DNA of 64,000 nucleotides from positions 3,196,001 to 3,260,000 of the forward strand of contig NZ_CP021913.1 of NCBI RefSeq assembly GCF_002814095.1, in the 5' to 3' direction. Source of the DNA: Sagittula sp. P11 (lineage in GTDB: Bacteria; Pseudomonadota; Alphaproteobacteria; Rhodobacterales; Rhodobacteraceae). Below, one piece after another: positions 27,157 through 36,386 of this stretch (positions within the stretch are counted from its first letter, which is position 1; each line of letters starts with the position of its first letter). A program made the translations under genes and the position numbers. The notes beneath the pieces were generated by a model that was not told the DNA's origin, searched no databases, and saw only the letters and a list, made by a program, of their open reading frames with translations.

Positions 27157-27965
27157 ACACGCAGACCGGGTTCGAAGGTTCCTACCTCGGCGCGGCGGAC
27201 AAGATCAGCGCGCAGGCGATCATGGAGTGCAAGATCTGCTGGACGCCCTACGATCCGGCAGAGGGCGACGACACGCGGCAGGTGGAACCGGGCACGCCCT
27301 TCCTTGCCCTGCCGGACGACTGGTCCTGCCCCAACTGCTCGGCGCCGAAGGAACAGTTCCTCGTGCAGTCCGATCCGGGGTCGGTTGCGGCGCAGCAGGC
27401 GGCGGCGCTGGCCCCGCGCATCGCCGCGCTGGAGGCCGATTTCCGCGAGATCTGGCATTCGAAGATGCGCGACGTGCCGATGGTCAACGCCGCGCTGCGA
27501 GTGGAGGCCGTGGGCTTCACCCTCTACGAAGGCCGCCCGCTGGGCGTGCTGATCTCGCCGTGGTTCATGAACCTCGTGATGCTGGCCGCCGAGGGCGAGG
27601 ACTGGTCCGGGCTGAAGGCAGGCGAGAAGGAGGTGATCGCTTTCCCCTCCGGCGAGTACGAGTTCCTGCACAACGTCCGGGAGCAGGCGGGCGGCTACAA
27701 GGCCTGTTCGCTGTTCTCGCCGATGGGCGATTTCCGCAGTCACAAGGACGCCGCCGACGTGGCGCGCGCCGTGATGGTCGCGCTCTTCCAGGAGGAGCAC
27801 CGGGCAGAGACCGACCGCTCTGCCGACATCCGTGCCGCGCGCGAGGCGGAGCTGGCGGCGGCAGAGGCGGCCGCAGAAGAGGAAGGCGGGGCGCCCGCGC
27901 TCAATCCCGCGCCGACGCGGCGCGCGGTCATCACCGGCGGCATGGCCTCCGGCGAGGAGGAATAA
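27153..27965 (+). CDS. hupJ: rubredoxin-HupJ fusion, hydrogenase assembly protein
   Basis: 270 residues. Residues 20-72 are a rubredoxin domain with two Cys pairs (MECKICWTPYDP and WSCPNCSAPKEQF). The rest matches HupJ (HSKMRDVPMVNAALRVEAVG, VLISPWFMNLVMLA, FPSGEYEFLH, CSLFSPMGDF). In Rhizobium leguminosarum these are the separate proteins HupI and HupJ. I recall the fused form from Rhodobacter-type loci. An acidic Ala/Glu-rich stretch lies near residues 225-250. The rubredoxin part probably supplies electrons during small-subunit maturation. ATGA overlap with hupH. Confidence 0.9.
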   Translation: MNTQTGFEGSYLGAADKISAQAIMECKICWTPYDPAEGDDTRQVEPGTPFLALPDDWSCPNCSAPKEQFLVQSDPGSVAAQQAAALAPRIAALEADFREIWHSKMRDVPMVNAALRVEAVGFTLYEGRPLGVLISPWFMNLVMLAAEGEDWSGLKAGEKEVIAFPSGEYEFLHNVREQAGGYKACSLFSPMGDFRSHKDAADVARAVMVALFQEEHRAETDRSADIRAAREAELAAAEAAAEEEGGAPALNPAPTRRAVITGGMASGEEE

Positions 27966-27969
27966 CGCG

Positions 27970-28866
27970 ATGCTGGCGCTCGTCGGACAGCCGGGCTTGG
28001 CATGGCGGACGGGACCGGCGCTGCCGGTGGCGCGCCTTGTCATCGGCCGTCCGGCAGAGGAGGCGGCGGCGGTCCTGCCGCGCATCTACAACCTGTGCCG
28101 CGGCGCGCAGGAGACCGCCGCACGGCTGGCCTTCGGTCTGCGGCTGGAGGACGGCACCGACGACCGCCTGCATGCGGAGATCCTGCGCGATCACGTCCTG
28201 ATGCTGTGCATCCGCCTGCCGCGCCATTTCGGCAGCTCGGCGATGGTCCTGCCGCAGGGCTGGCAGGCGGACCCTTCGCTGCTGCGCGCGCCGCTGTTCG
28301 GGACGGTCGAACGGCTGCCCCGGCATCTGTCGGAACTGGATAGCGCCTTGGCTGCGGGGGCGGGCGTCATGCTTCTGCTGAGGCGGGTGCGCGACAGCTT
28401 TGCTCCGTTCGAGGCGGCAACGGGTGTCCTGCCGGTGCCGGAAGGGTCCGAGGTCTTCGACCGCACGGCGCAGGAGAATTCTGTCGCGGGACGCTGGGCC
28501 CTGCATCCACTGATGCGCGAGGTCGAGCGGGACTTCGGACGCGGGCCCTTCTGGCGGCTCATGGGCCGGGTCGTGGAACTTGACGCCCTGCTGGCCGGCG
28601 TGCGCCTGCCGTTCCGCGTGACCCCGGACGGAGAGGCTTTTGTCCCCGCCGCCCGCGGCTGCTACGGTGTCTCGGCACGGACAGAGGCAGGCCGTGTGAC
28701 CGCCTTCGAACGGGTGACGCCGACCGATCACCTGCTGGCGGAGGGCGGTGTGCTGGACCGGAGCCTCGCGGCGCTGCCGGGGCGCAAGCGGGGGCTGGCG
28801 CCGCTGCTTCTGGATATCCTGGACCCCTGCGTGCCGGTCCGGCTGGAGGAGAAGACCGATGCATGA
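27970..28866 (+). CDS. hupK: hydrogenase accessory protein HupK
   Basis: 298 residues, HupK family. HupK is a distant relative of hydrogenase large subunits without the full metal site. Here only a single-Cys remnant is seen ([18 protein letters not shown] near residue 40). It is proposed to act as a scaffold during assembly of the Fe(CN)2CO unit. The start at 27970 lies 4 bp after the hupJ stop. The end overlaps hypA by eight bases. Confidence 0.88.
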   Translation: MLALVGQPGLAWRTGPALPVARLVIGRPAEEAAAVLPRIYNLCRGAQETAARLAFGLRLEDGTDDRLHAEILRDHVLMLCIRLPRHFGSSAMVLPQGWQADPSLLRAPLFGTVERLPRHLSELDSALAAGAGVMLLLRRVRDSFAPFEAATGVLPVPEGSEVFDRTAQENSVAGRWALHPLMREVERDFGRGPFWRLMGRVVELDALLAGVRLPFRVTPDGEAFVPAARGCYGVSARTEAGRVTAFERVTPTDHLLAEGGVLDRSLAALPGRKRGLAPLLLDILDPCVPVRLEEKTDA

Positions 28867-29200
28867 ACTCTCGCTTTGCGAAGGCATCCGGACGGTGCTG
28901 GAAGACACCGCGCGCCAGCACGGCGTCGACCGCATCGCGCGGGTGCGGCTGGAGGTCGGGCGCTTTGCCGGGGTCGAGAAGGAGGCGCTGTTCTTCGCAT
29001 TCGACGTGGTGATGCGCGGCTCTGCGGCCGAGGGGGCTGTGCTGGAAGTGATCGACCTGCCGGGGCAGGCGATGTGCTACGACTGCATGAAGGTCGTGGA
29101 GATCGCCCACCGGCTGGACCCCTGCCCGGACTGCGGCGGGGGCAAGCTGATGCCGCAGGGCGGCGACGAAATGCGTATCAAGGATTTGGAGGCTGCGTGA
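28859..29200 (+). CDS. hypA: nickel insertion protein HypA
   Basis: 113 residues. The nickel-binding N-terminus MHELSLCEG is intact. The zinc site has two Cys pairs (MCYDCMKVV and CPDCGGGKL). HypA works with HypB to place nickel in HupL and probably HupV. The start at 28859 gives the invariant MHE; an upstream in-frame ATG at 28748 runs through hupK and is rejected. The stop shares a base with the hypB start. Confidence 0.95.
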   Translation: MHELSLCEGIRTVLEDTARQHGVDRIARVRLEVGRFAGVEKEALFFAFDVVMRGSAAEGAVLEVIDLPGQAMCYDCMKVVEIAHRLDPCPDCGGGKLMPQGGDEMRIKDLEAA

Positions 29201-30081
29201 TGTGTACGGTTTGCGGATGCGGAGACGGAGAGGTGAAGGTGCACGGCCATGACCACGATCATGACCACGGGCATCATCATCACCATGGGCATGACCAAGA
29301 GCACGGCCATGACCACGAGCACGGCCATGACCATCACCACGGGGACACCCACGACCACGTCCACTTCGGCCACGGTCCGGCGGGCGTCGAGGTGCCGGGC
29401 ATGTCGCAGTCTCGGCTGATCGAGATCGAGACCTCGATCCTCGCCAAGAACGACCGCTATGCGGGGGCCAACCGCAGGGCGCTTGCCGCGAAGGGTATCC
29501 TCGCGTTGAACTTCGTCTCTTCCCCCGGTTCGGGCAAGACGACGCTCCTGTGCCGGACCATCGAGGCGCTGGGGGACCAGCCGCTTGCCGTGATCGAGGG
29601 CGACCAGCAGACGCAGAACGACGCCGACCGTATCCGTGCGACCGGCGCGCGGGCGGTGCAGGTGAACACCGGCAAGGGCTGCCACCTCGACGGGCACATG
29701 GTGGGCCACGCGCTGGAGCATCTCGACCTCGCGCCCGGCGCGATGCTGTTCATCGAGAACGTCGGCAACCTGGTCTGTCCGGCGGGCTTCGACCTTGGCG
29801 AGGACTGCAAGGTGGCGATCCTGTCGGTCACCGAAGGCGAGGACAAGCCGCTGAAATACCCAGACATGTTCCAGGCGGCGCGGCTGGCGATCCTGAACAA
29901 GACCGACCTCGCCCCGCATTGCGACGTGGACATGGACCTCTACGAGGCGAACCTGCGCCGGGTGAACCCGGAGATCGAGATCATCGCCCTCTCGGCCCGC
30001 ACGGGCGAGGGCATGGACCTCTGGACCGGCTGGCTGAAGGCGCGCCTCGCGGCGAAACGGGCGCCGGCCGCCGCGGAGTGA
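29200..30081 (+). CDS. hypB: nickel-binding GTPase HypB
   Basis: 293 residues. The N-terminus [10 protein letters not shown] carries the high-affinity Ni motif. A long His-rich stretch (residues about 19-58, with repeats like [14 protein letters not shown]) should store nickel. The GTPase domain has the P-loop [38 protein letters not shown] and NKTDL. It supplies nickel with GTP hydrolysis. The His run uses alternating CAC/CAT codons, giving a locally repetitive DNA stretch at 29250-29370 prone to length variation. Confidence 0.96.
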   Translation: MCTVCGCGDGEVKVHGHDHDHDHGHHHHHGHDQEHGHDHEHGHDHHHGDTHDHVHFGHGPAGVEVPGMSQSRLIEIETSILAKNDRYAGANRRALAAKGILALNFVSSPGSGKTTLLCRTIEALGDQPLAVIEGDQQTQNDADRIRATGARAVQVNTGKGCHLDGHMVGHALEHLDLAPGAMLFIENVGNLVCPAGFDLGEDCKVAILSVTEGEDKPLKYPDMFQAARLAILNKTDLAPHCDVDMDLYEANLRRVNPEIEIIALSARTGEGMDLWTGWLKARLAAKRAPAAAE

Positions 30082-30086
30082 ACGCC

Positions 30087-31583
30087 ATGGCCGACGCATC
30101 CACCCTGACCCTGCCCACGATCCTGCTGGTCGACGACGAGGAGCACGCGCTCAACGCCATGCGGATGGCGCTGGAGGACGACTTCGACTGCCTTTGCGCG
30201 CTGAACGCCGACGAGGCCGAGGCGCTGATGGAGGACAACTTCGTCCAGGTGGTGATCTGCGACCAGCGGATGCCGGGCAGGTCCGGGGTGGATTTCCTGT
30301 CGGCCGTGCGCGACCGCTGGCCCGAGACGGTGCGCATCATCATCACCGGCTACGCCGAGACGCAGGACATGATCGCGGCGATCAACGACGCGGGCATCTA
30401 CCAGCTCATCACCAAGCCGTGGCATCCCGACCAGCTCATCATGATGGCGAAGAATGCCGCCGACCTCTTCCGCCTGAACCGCGACCACGAACGCATGTCG
30501 CTGGAGATGCGGTTCCTCACCCGCTCGGTCGAGCACAAGCTGGCGGAGAAGCGCCGCGCGCTGCGCGAGGGGCTGGGGTTCGAGAAGATCCTGCGCTCGG
30601 CCAATTCGCCGATGAACCCGGTGGTGGCGCAGGCGCGGCAGTTCGCGTCCTTCGACGTCTCGGTGATGATCGTGGGCGAGGAGGGCACCGGCAAGGCGGA
30701 GATGGCCCGCGCGATCCACTACGGCTCCCTCCGGTCGGACCGGGCGTTTCACGAGGTCAACGTGGTGGGCGTGGACGACCGCATCCTCGAGATCGAGCTT
30801 TTCGGCCACAAGCGCGGTGCGGTGCCCAACCTGCAGACCAACGGCGTGGGCCTTTTGCAGAAGGCCGACCGGGGCACGCTGTTCCTGAACGGGATCGAAA
30901 GCCTGTCGCCGCGCATGCAGCTCCAGTTGCAGCAGGTGGCGACGGAGGGCGTGTTCCGCCCCGTCGGCGGGCACGAGACGCTGCGCAGCGGCGCGCGGCT
31001 GATCGCCGGCAGCAGCCGCGACCTCAGGGCGGAGGTCGAGGCGGGCAACTTCCGCGCCGACCTGTTCTATGCGCTGGCGCAGACCACGCTGCAGGTCCCG
31101 CCGCTGCGTGCGCGGCTTTCGGACCTGCCGCTTCTGGCGCAGGAGATGCTGTTCGAGGCGGCCTCGCGCCACGGCAAGATCGTGCACGGGCTCTGCGAGG
31201 ACGCCGTCGATTTCCTGAAGCGCTACCACTGGCCGGGCAACCTGCGCGAGCTGGAGAACGAGGTCTTGCGCATGTTGATCTTCGCGCAGGACGCGGTGCT
31301 GGGGCCGGAGCTGATCTCGCGCCACATCCTGCAGGCCGCGCCGTCGGAGGCAGGCCGCGAGCCCGGCGTGGACGCGGTGCTGGCCGACACCGGATCGCTG
31401 AAGGAGCGGGTGGAGCAGATCGAGATGCGCATCCTGCGCGAGACGCTGACCCGGCTCAGGTGGAACAAGTCGCGGGCGGCCTCCGAACTGGGGCTGAGCC
31501 GCGTGGGCCTCAGGGCCAAGATCGAACGCTATGGCATCGAAGAGCCGCGCAAGGCCGGGATGCCGGACGACGAGGAGGAGTAA
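30087..31583 (+). CDS. hupR: hydrogenase response regulator HupR (NtrC-like, degenerate AAA+)
   Basis: 498 residues: receiver domain (Asp59 in VVICDQRMP, Lys110 in LITKPW), AAA+ central domain, Fis-type helix-turn-helix at the end ([20 protein letters not shown]). It regulates hupSL with HupT and HupUV. The AAA+ domain is altered. The P-loop region reads GEEGTGKAE (197-205), but where GAFTGA should be the sequence is GAVPNL (244-249). Walker B reads GTLFLNGI in place of GTLFLDEI. It is therefore unlikely to hydrolyse ATP or open sigma54 promoters. R. capsulatus HupR likewise works without RpoN. The ATG at 30087 is preferred; GTG at 30078 overlapping hypB is possible. Confidence 0.94.
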   Translation: MADASTLTLPTILLVDDEEHALNAMRMALEDDFDCLCALNADEAEALMEDNFVQVVICDQRMPGRSGVDFLSAVRDRWPETVRIIITGYAETQDMIAAINDAGIYQLITKPWHPDQLIMMAKNAADLFRLNRDHERMSLEMRFLTRSVEHKLAEKRRALREGLGFEKILRSANSPMNPVVAQARQFASFDVSVMIVGEEGTGKAEMARAIHYGSLRSDRAFHEVNVVGVDDRILEIELFGHKRGAVPNLQTNGVGLLQKADRGTLFLNGIESLSPRMQLQLQQVATEGVFRPVGGHETLRSGARLIAGSSRDLRAEVEAGNFRADLFYALAQTTLQVPPLRARLSDLPLLAQEMLFEAASRHGKIVHGLCEDAVDFLKRYHWPGNLRELENEVLRMLIFAQDAVLGPELISRHILQAAPSEAGREPGVDAVLADTGSLKERVEQIEMRILRETLTRLRWNKSRAASELGLSRVGLRAKIERYGIEEPRKAGMPDDEEE

Positions 31584-31587
31584 GGCC

Positions 31588-31902
31588 ATGTGTCTGGGGA
31601 TCCCGGGACAGATCATCGAAGTGACGGACGAGGCGCGCATGATGGCGCTGGCCTCCGTCTCGGGCGTCCGGCGCGAGGTCAACGTGGCCTGCGTGGCGAC
31701 CGGCCCGCTGGAGGAGCTGGTGGGCCAGTGGGCGCTGATCCACGTGGGCTTTGCCATGTCGCTGATCGACGAGGAGGAGGCCGCCAAGACGCTCGAGGCG
31801 CTGCGCGGCCTTGGCGAGGCGCAGGAGACGCTGGAGGCGATGGCGGCGGGCGACGCGGCGCTGGCCGGTCCGGCGCGGAACGCCGTGGAGGAAAGCGCAT
31901 GA
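31588..31902 (+). CDS. hypC: hydrogenase maturation chaperone HypC
   Basis: 104 residues. MCLGIPGQIIEV carries the essential Cys2 that holds the Fe(CN)2CO unit with HypD and contacts the HupL precursor. GREVNV-like strand features are present (SGVRREVNVACV). It has a C-terminal Ala/Glu-rich extension. ATGA overlap with hypD. Confidence 0.95.
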   Translation: MCLGIPGQIIEVTDEARMMALASVSGVRREVNVACVATGPLEELVGQWALIHVGFAMSLIDEEEAAKTLEALRGLGEAQETLEAMAAGDAALAGPARNAVEESA

Positions 31903-33041
31903 AACACGTTCAGGAATTCCGCGACCCGAAGCCCGCGAAGGCGCTGATCGCGCGCATCGGCGCGGTGCTCGACCGGATCGGCGCCACGGCGGAGAAGCCG
32001 GTGCACATCATGGAGATCTGCGGCGGGCACACCCATGCGATCTTCCGCTACGGACTCGACAAGCTGGTGCCGCCGGGGCTGGAGTTCATCCACGGGCCGG
32101 GCTGCCCGGTCTGCGTGCTGCCGATGAGCCGCGTCGACGAATGCATCGAGATCGCGGAACGCCCCGAGGTGATCTTCACCACCTTCGGCGACGCGATGCG
32201 GGTGCCGGGCACGCGGAAGTCGCTGATCCAGGCGAAGGCGGACGGCGCGGACATCCGGATGGTCTATTCGCCGCTCGACGCGCTGGAGATCGCCCGGCGC
32301 AACCCCGACCGCGAGGTGGTGTTCTTCGGCCTGGGCTTCGAGACGACGACGCCCTCCACCGCCCTGTCGATCCAGGCGGCGGCGCGCGAGGGGCTGACGA
32401 ACTTCTCGGTCTTCTGCAACCACATCACCGTGCCGCACCCGATCCGCGCGCTGCTGGACGACCCGCACATGGTGCTGGACGGCTTCGTCGGGCCCGGGCA
32501 CGTGTCCATGGTGATCGGTGTCCACCCCTACGATTTCATCGCGGAGGAGTATGGCAAGCCGCTGGTGGTCGCGGGGTTCGAGCCGCTGGACCTGCTCCAG
32601 TCGGTGCTTATGGTGCTGGAGCAGATCGCCGAAGGCCGCGCCGAGATCGAGAACCAGTACGCCCGCGTCGTGCCGGAGCACGGCAACCCGGTCTCGCTTG
32701 CCGCGATCGCGGATGTCTACGAGGAGCGTCCGTCCTTCGAATGGCGGGGACTGGGCGAGATCGACGCCTCGGGCCTGCGCATCCGCGCGGCCTACCGGGC
32801 CTGGGACGCGGAGGAGAAGTTCGGGATCGGCTATGCCACCGGCGCGCGCAACGTGGCGGAGCCGGAGGGCTGCATGTGCGGCGCGGTGATGACCGGCCGG
32901 ATGAAACCGGTCGCCTGCCCGCAGTTCGGCACGGGCTGCACCCCGGAGATGCCGCTGGGGGCGCTGATGGTGAGTTCGGAAGGGGCCTGCGCGGCCTACT
33001 ACCAGTACGGCGGCGCCCGGGCGGCGGAACCGGCGGAATGA
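31899..33041 (+). CDS. hypD: Fe-S maturation protein HypD
   Basis: 380 residues. The conserved motifs are complete: MEICGGHTHAIFRYG, HGPGCPVCVLP, GFETTTPSTA, and the C-terminal cluster cysteines in CMCGAVMTG, VACPQFGTGCTP and EGACAAYYQY. With HypC and HypE it assembles the Fe(CN)2CO group. A palindromic repeat follows its stop. Confidence 0.96.
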   Translation: MKHVQEFRDPKPAKALIARIGAVLDRIGATAEKPVHIMEICGGHTHAIFRYGLDKLVPPGLEFIHGPGCPVCVLPMSRVDECIEIAERPEVIFTTFGDAMRVPGTRKSLIQAKADGADIRMVYSPLDALEIARRNPDREVVFFGLGFETTTPSTALSIQAAAREGLTNFSVFCNHITVPHPIRALLDDPHMVLDGFVGPGHVSMVIGVHPYDFIAEEYGKPLVVAGFEPLDLLQSVLMVLEQIAEGRAEIENQYARVVPEHGNPVSLAAIADVYEERPSFEWRGLGEIDASGLRIRAAYRAWDAEEKFGIGYATGARNVAEPEGCMCGAVMTGRMKPVACPQFGTGCTPEMPLGALMVSSEGACAAYYQYGGARAAEPAE

Positions 33042-33073
33042 GGGGTTTCGCCGGGCTGGCGCCCGGCGATCCG

Positions 33074-33130
33074 CCGGGGGAGGCGCTGCCTCCCCCGGAC
33101 CCCCTCCGAGGTATTTGGACCAAGATGAAG
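33074..33130 (+). repeat. hairpin-plus-box dispersed repeat, copy C
   Basis: A perfect 11-bp hairpin CCGGGGGAGGC (33074-33084), loop GCT, GCCTCCCCCGG (33088-33098), then ACCCCCT and the box CCGAGGTATTTGGACC-AAGATGAAG (33106-33130). It lies between hypD and hypE. It has the same layout as copy A at 9522-9569, where the hairpin loop is identical. Confidence 0.8.
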
Positions 33131-33195
33131 GGGCGGGGGCGGTTCTGGCCCCCGCGGGCGCCCCCGGATGCGGGCGGGGACAGGGAAGGCAGGAC

Positions 33196-34218
33196 ATGGC
33201 TTTGAGAGACACGCGGGTGACGCTGGCGCATGGCGGCGGCGGCAAGGCGATGCGGGACCTGATCGAGGAGGTGTTCACCGCCGTCTTCCAGCCGCCGGGC
33301 ATGGAGGATCAGGCGCGGCTGGTGTCGGAGGCGCTGTGTGCGCCGGGGGCGCGGCTGGCCTTCACCACCGACAGCTTCGTCGTCGATCCGGTGGAGTTTC
33401 CCGGCGGCGACATCGGCAAGATCGCGGTCTGCGGCACGGTGAACGACCTTGCGGTGGGTGGCGCGCGGCCGCTCTGGCTGTCGGCGGCCTTCATCATCGA
33501 GGAGGGCTGCGAGGTGGATCTCTTGCGGCGGATCGTGGCCTCGATGCAGCACGAGGCGGAGAAGGCCGGGGTGCGCATCGTCACCGGCGACACGAAGGTC
33601 GTGGGGCGCGGCTCGGCGGACAAGGTGTTTGTCACGACCTCGGGCGTGGGGGTGATCCCGCCGGGCCGCGACCTTGCAGCCGAGCATGTGCGCCCCGGCG
33701 ACGCGGTGCTGGTGAACGGGGTGCTGGGCGACCATGGTGCGGCGATCCTTGCGGCGCGGGGCGACATGGCGCTGTCGACCGACATCGTCTCGGACTGCCA
33801 GGGGCTGGGGCACCTGATGGAGGCGGTGCTGGCGGCGGCGCCCAACGCGCGGGCCTGCCGGGATGCGACGCGGGGCGGTATGGCCTCGGCGCTGAACGAG
33901 ATCGCCGGAGCGGCGGGTGTGGCGGTGGAGATCGACGAGGACGCGCTGCCGCTCAGGGACGAGGTGAAGGGGATGTGCGAGATCCTCGGGCTCGACCCTC
34001 TGTACCTCGCCAACGAGGGAACGCTGGTGATCTTCGTCCCGGAGAACGAGGCGCAGGCGGCGCTCGCCGCGATGCGGGCCTTGCCGGAGGGGCGGGGCGC
34101 CGTGCAGGTGGGCCGCGCGCTGGACGGGCCGCCGGGCCGGGTCACCATGCGCACGCTCTTTGGCGGTAGCCGGATCGTCGACATGCTGGTGGGCGAGCAG
34201 TTGCCGCGCATCTGCTGA
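33196..34218 (+). CDS. hypE: hydrogenase maturation protein HypE
   Basis: 340 residues, PurM/HypE family. VTLAHGGGGKAMRDLI at the start, FTTDSFVVDPVEFPGGDIG, AVCGTVNDLAVGGARP, and the C-terminal end LPRIC with the Cys that accepts the carbamoyl group from HypF. HypE dehydrates it to a thiocyanate that donates cyanide to iron. The ATG at 33196 has GGAAGGCAGGAC upstream; the earlier in-frame ATG at 33115 translates repeat sequence. It ends the hydrogenase locus. Confidence 0.96.
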   Translation: MALRDTRVTLAHGGGGKAMRDLIEEVFTAVFQPPGMEDQARLVSEALCAPGARLAFTTDSFVVDPVEFPGGDIGKIAVCGTVNDLAVGGARPLWLSAAFIIEEGCEVDLLRRIVASMQHEAEKAGVRIVTGDTKVVGRGSADKVFVTTSGVGVIPPGRDLAAEHVRPGDAVLVNGVLGDHGAAILAARGDMALSTDIVSDCQGLGHLMEAVLAAAPNARACRDATRGGMASALNEIAGAAGVAVEIDEDALPLRDEVKGMCEILGLDPLYLANEGTLVIFVPENEAQAALAAMRALPEGRGAVQVGRALDGPPGRVTMRTLFGGSRIVDMLVGEQLPRIC

Positions 34219-34293
34219 GGGATTGTCGCGCGGGCCGTCGCTTGCCATACCTGTCGGAGAGCATCACCGCCGAGGGCTGGGGGACTTTCCGAG

Positions 34294-35520
34294 ATGTCAC
34301 AGATTTCCGATCCGGCGGGCGCGGGGCGCTGGCTGCAGGACCCGGTGCACCGCGCGTACCTTCTGGAGAATGCGCGGCGCCAGTTGCGGTTCTTCGACGG
34401 CACGTTGCGGGGCGACGGCGGGTTCGACGTGCTGGACCGTGACGGCACACCCCTGCCGCGCGCCGGGCAGGAGCTGCACTACACGACGCGCATGGTGCAT
34501 TCCTACGTGCTGGGCCGGGCCATCGGCCACCGCGGCGCGGACCGGATGATCGATGCGGGGATGGCCTTCCTTTTGACCCGGCACCGCGATGCGCAGCACG
34601 GCGGCTACCTGTGGTCGGTCGATGAGACCGGTGTCCATGACGGTCTGAAACTGGCCTATGGCCATGTCTTCGTCCTGCTGGCGGCGTCGAGCGCGAAGCT
34701 CGCCGGGCACCCGGATGCCGACCGGCTGATGGCCGATGTTGCGGAGGTGCTGGACCGGCACTACTGGGACGAGGCGGCGGGCCTCCACCGGGAGGAGTTC
34801 GCGCGCGACTGGCAGCCGATCTCCACCTATCGCGGCATGAACGCCAACATGCATTCGGTCGAGGCGATGCTGGCGGCCTTCGAGGTCACAGGCGATGCGC
34901 ACTGGCTTGAGCGGGCGGGCCGGGTGCTGGAGGTCTTTACCGACCGGATGCCGCGCGCCAACGGCTGGCGGGTGCCCGAGCATTACACCGAGGATTGGCA
35001 GGTCGATCCGGAGTACGCGGGCGACCCGATGTTCCGCCCGGCGGGCACCACGCCCGGCCATTCGCTGGAACTGGCGCGGCTGCTGCTGCAGCACTGGGAC
35101 CTGGCGGGACGGCCCGCGGGCGACGCGCCGGAGCGTGCCCGGCGGCTGGCGGAGACCGCGCTGATCGACGCTTGGCGGGTCGACGGCGGCCTCGCCTACA
35201 CGCTGAAACCGGGCGGCGAGGTGGACATCGGCGACCGCTACTGGTGGCCGGTGACCGAAGGCATCTGCGCGCTGGCGAGCCTGCTGAAGCTGGAGGGCCG
35301 CGACGGCGACGAGACCTGGTATCGCAGGCTCTGGCGGTTTGCCGACATGCGCTTCGTCGATCACGACAGGGGCGGCTGGTATCCGGAGCTTGATGACGAC
35401 GGCGCGCCGGAGGGTCGCCAGTTCACCGGCAAGCCGGACATTTACCACGCGCTGCAGGCGGAGCTTTACCCGCTGGCGCCGGGGCTGTCGCGGCAGGTCG
35501 AAGGGCTGGGCACGCTGTAG
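34294..35520 (+). CDS. AGE-family sugar isomerase, similar to YihS (sulfoquinovose/mannose isomerase)
   Basis: 408 residues, N-acylglucosamine 2-epimerase (alpha6/alpha6 barrel) superfamily. Long motifs resemble E. coli YihS: ELHYTTRMVHSYVLGRAIG, STYRGMNANMHSVEAMLAAF, the HYTEDWQVDPEYAGD region, TTPGHSLELARLLL, WWPVTEGICAL and KPDIYHALQAELYPLAPGL. The catalytic histidines of the family fall in these segments. YihS isomerises sulfoquinovose and mannose-type aldoses to ketoses. No other sulfoquinovose or mannose genes are nearby, so the substrate is open. It is cytoplasmic, 75 bp after hypE and probably transcribed separately. Confidence 0.8.
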   Translation: MSQISDPAGAGRWLQDPVHRAYLLENARRQLRFFDGTLRGDGGFDVLDRDGTPLPRAGQELHYTTRMVHSYVLGRAIGHRGADRMIDAGMAFLLTRHRDAQHGGYLWSVDETGVHDGLKLAYGHVFVLLAASSAKLAGHPDADRLMADVAEVLDRHYWDEAAGLHREEFARDWQPISTYRGMNANMHSVEAMLAAFEVTGDAHWLERAGRVLEVFTDRMPRANGWRVPEHYTEDWQVDPEYAGDPMFRPAGTTPGHSLELARLLLQHWDLAGRPAGDAPERARRLAETALIDAWRVDGGLAYTLKPGGEVDIGDRYWWPVTEGICALASLLKLEGRDGDETWYRRLWRFADMRFVDHDRGGWYPELDDDGAPEGRQFTGKPDIYHALQAELYPLAPGLSRQVEGLGTL

Positions 35521-35559
35521 CCGCGGGGCCAGCGGTGCAGCCCCGCCGGATGGACCCGT

Positions 35560-36315
35560 CTACTGTTTTGCCGCCCCTGCCACCGCGTCCGGGCCTGCCG
35601 GCAGGACAGTGGGGCAGTCCGCCTCGGTCGCGGAACGGAAAATCGCCTCGGCAACTTCGGACGCGCTGGTCGTCTCTTCCGGGGGATGGGCCTGCAGGGC
35701 GGCAAGCGATTTCTGCGCGAAATCGGTATAGGCCGGAGGGAACCAGCCGCCCCTGGCGACACGTTCCTGGATATTGGCCGCAAAATTTGTCGCGGGTGCG
35801 AGGCCGGGAACCACGACCCTTGCCCTGATATCGAACTGGGTCAGCTCACCGGCGGCAGATTCCGTCATTGCGACGACGGCGGCCTTGCTTGCCCGATAGA
35901 CCGCAAGCAACGGAAGCGGCGCGTAGATCGTGCTCGACGCGACGTTGACGATGGTGCCGGACCGGCGTTTGCGCATGGCCGGGAGCACGGCCTGCATCAT
36001 CGCAATCGTTCCGAAGAGGTTGGTCTCAAACACCTCGCGTGCCGTATCGAGCGACGTGCCTTCGAGGGCGTTGAACCAGCCGATGCCGGCGTTGTTGACG
36101 AGGACGTCGATCTGTCCGGCCTGTGCGATCGCTTCGGCAATGGAATTTGCGTCCGTCACGTCAAGCGGCACAATATGGAGGCGCTCCGATGCAGGCATCG
36201 TGTTGGCGGCGGGATTGCGCATGGTGGCGAAGACGGTCCAGCCCTTTTCAATGAAATACAGGGCGGTCTCGCGCCCGAAGCCGGTCGAGCAGCCGGTGAT
36301 GAGGACTGTGGGCAT
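35560..36315 (-). CDS. short-chain dehydrogenase/reductase
   Basis: 251 residues, classical SDR. The cofactor motif is TGCSTGFGRETA at the N-terminus, NNAGIG (NNAG motif) near 88, and the catalytic Ser and YRASK (Tyr/Lys) near 140-160. It probably uses NADP(H), since no acidic residue follows the second strand where NAD enzymes carry one (TMRNPA instead). The substrate is unknown. It is divergent from a TetR gene, with a palindrome in the 71-bp gap. Its codon use is less GC-extreme than its neighbours, suggesting transfer with the TetR gene. Confidence 0.88.
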   Translation of the reverse strand: MPTVLITGCSTGFGRETALYFIEKGWTVFATMRNPAANTMPASERLHIVPLDVTDANSIAEAIAQAGQIDVLVNNAGIGWFNALEGTSLDTAREVFETNLFGTIAMMQAVLPAMRKRRSGTIVNVASSTIYAPLPLLAVYRASKAAVVAMTESAAGELTQFDIRARVVVPGLAPATNFAANIQERVARGGWFPPAYTDFAQKSLAALQAHPPEETTSASEVAEAIFRSATEADCPTVLPAGPDAVAGAAKQ

Positions 36316-36355
36316 CTGATTATCCTTGGTGTCGATGGTGTCTGTGTGTAATATA

Positions 36356-36369
36356 TGAGGGTTCCCTCA
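36356..36369. promoter_or_regulatory. palindromic operator between the SDR and TetR genes
   Basis: TGAGGG-TT-CCCTCA is a perfect 6-bp inverted repeat in the short gap between the divergent genes, beside an AT-rich element (GTAATATA). It is the likely binding site of the adjacent TetR protein, controlling both promoters. Confidence 0.55.
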
Positions 36370-36386
36370 GCTTTGGTAATCGCATT

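Noticed and set aside
29245-29375. Tandem-repeat or CRISPR-like pattern
   Set aside because: The repetitiveness comes from His/Asp codons in hypB. There are no equal spacers or conserved repeat units, and no CRISPR array was seen anywhere in the window.
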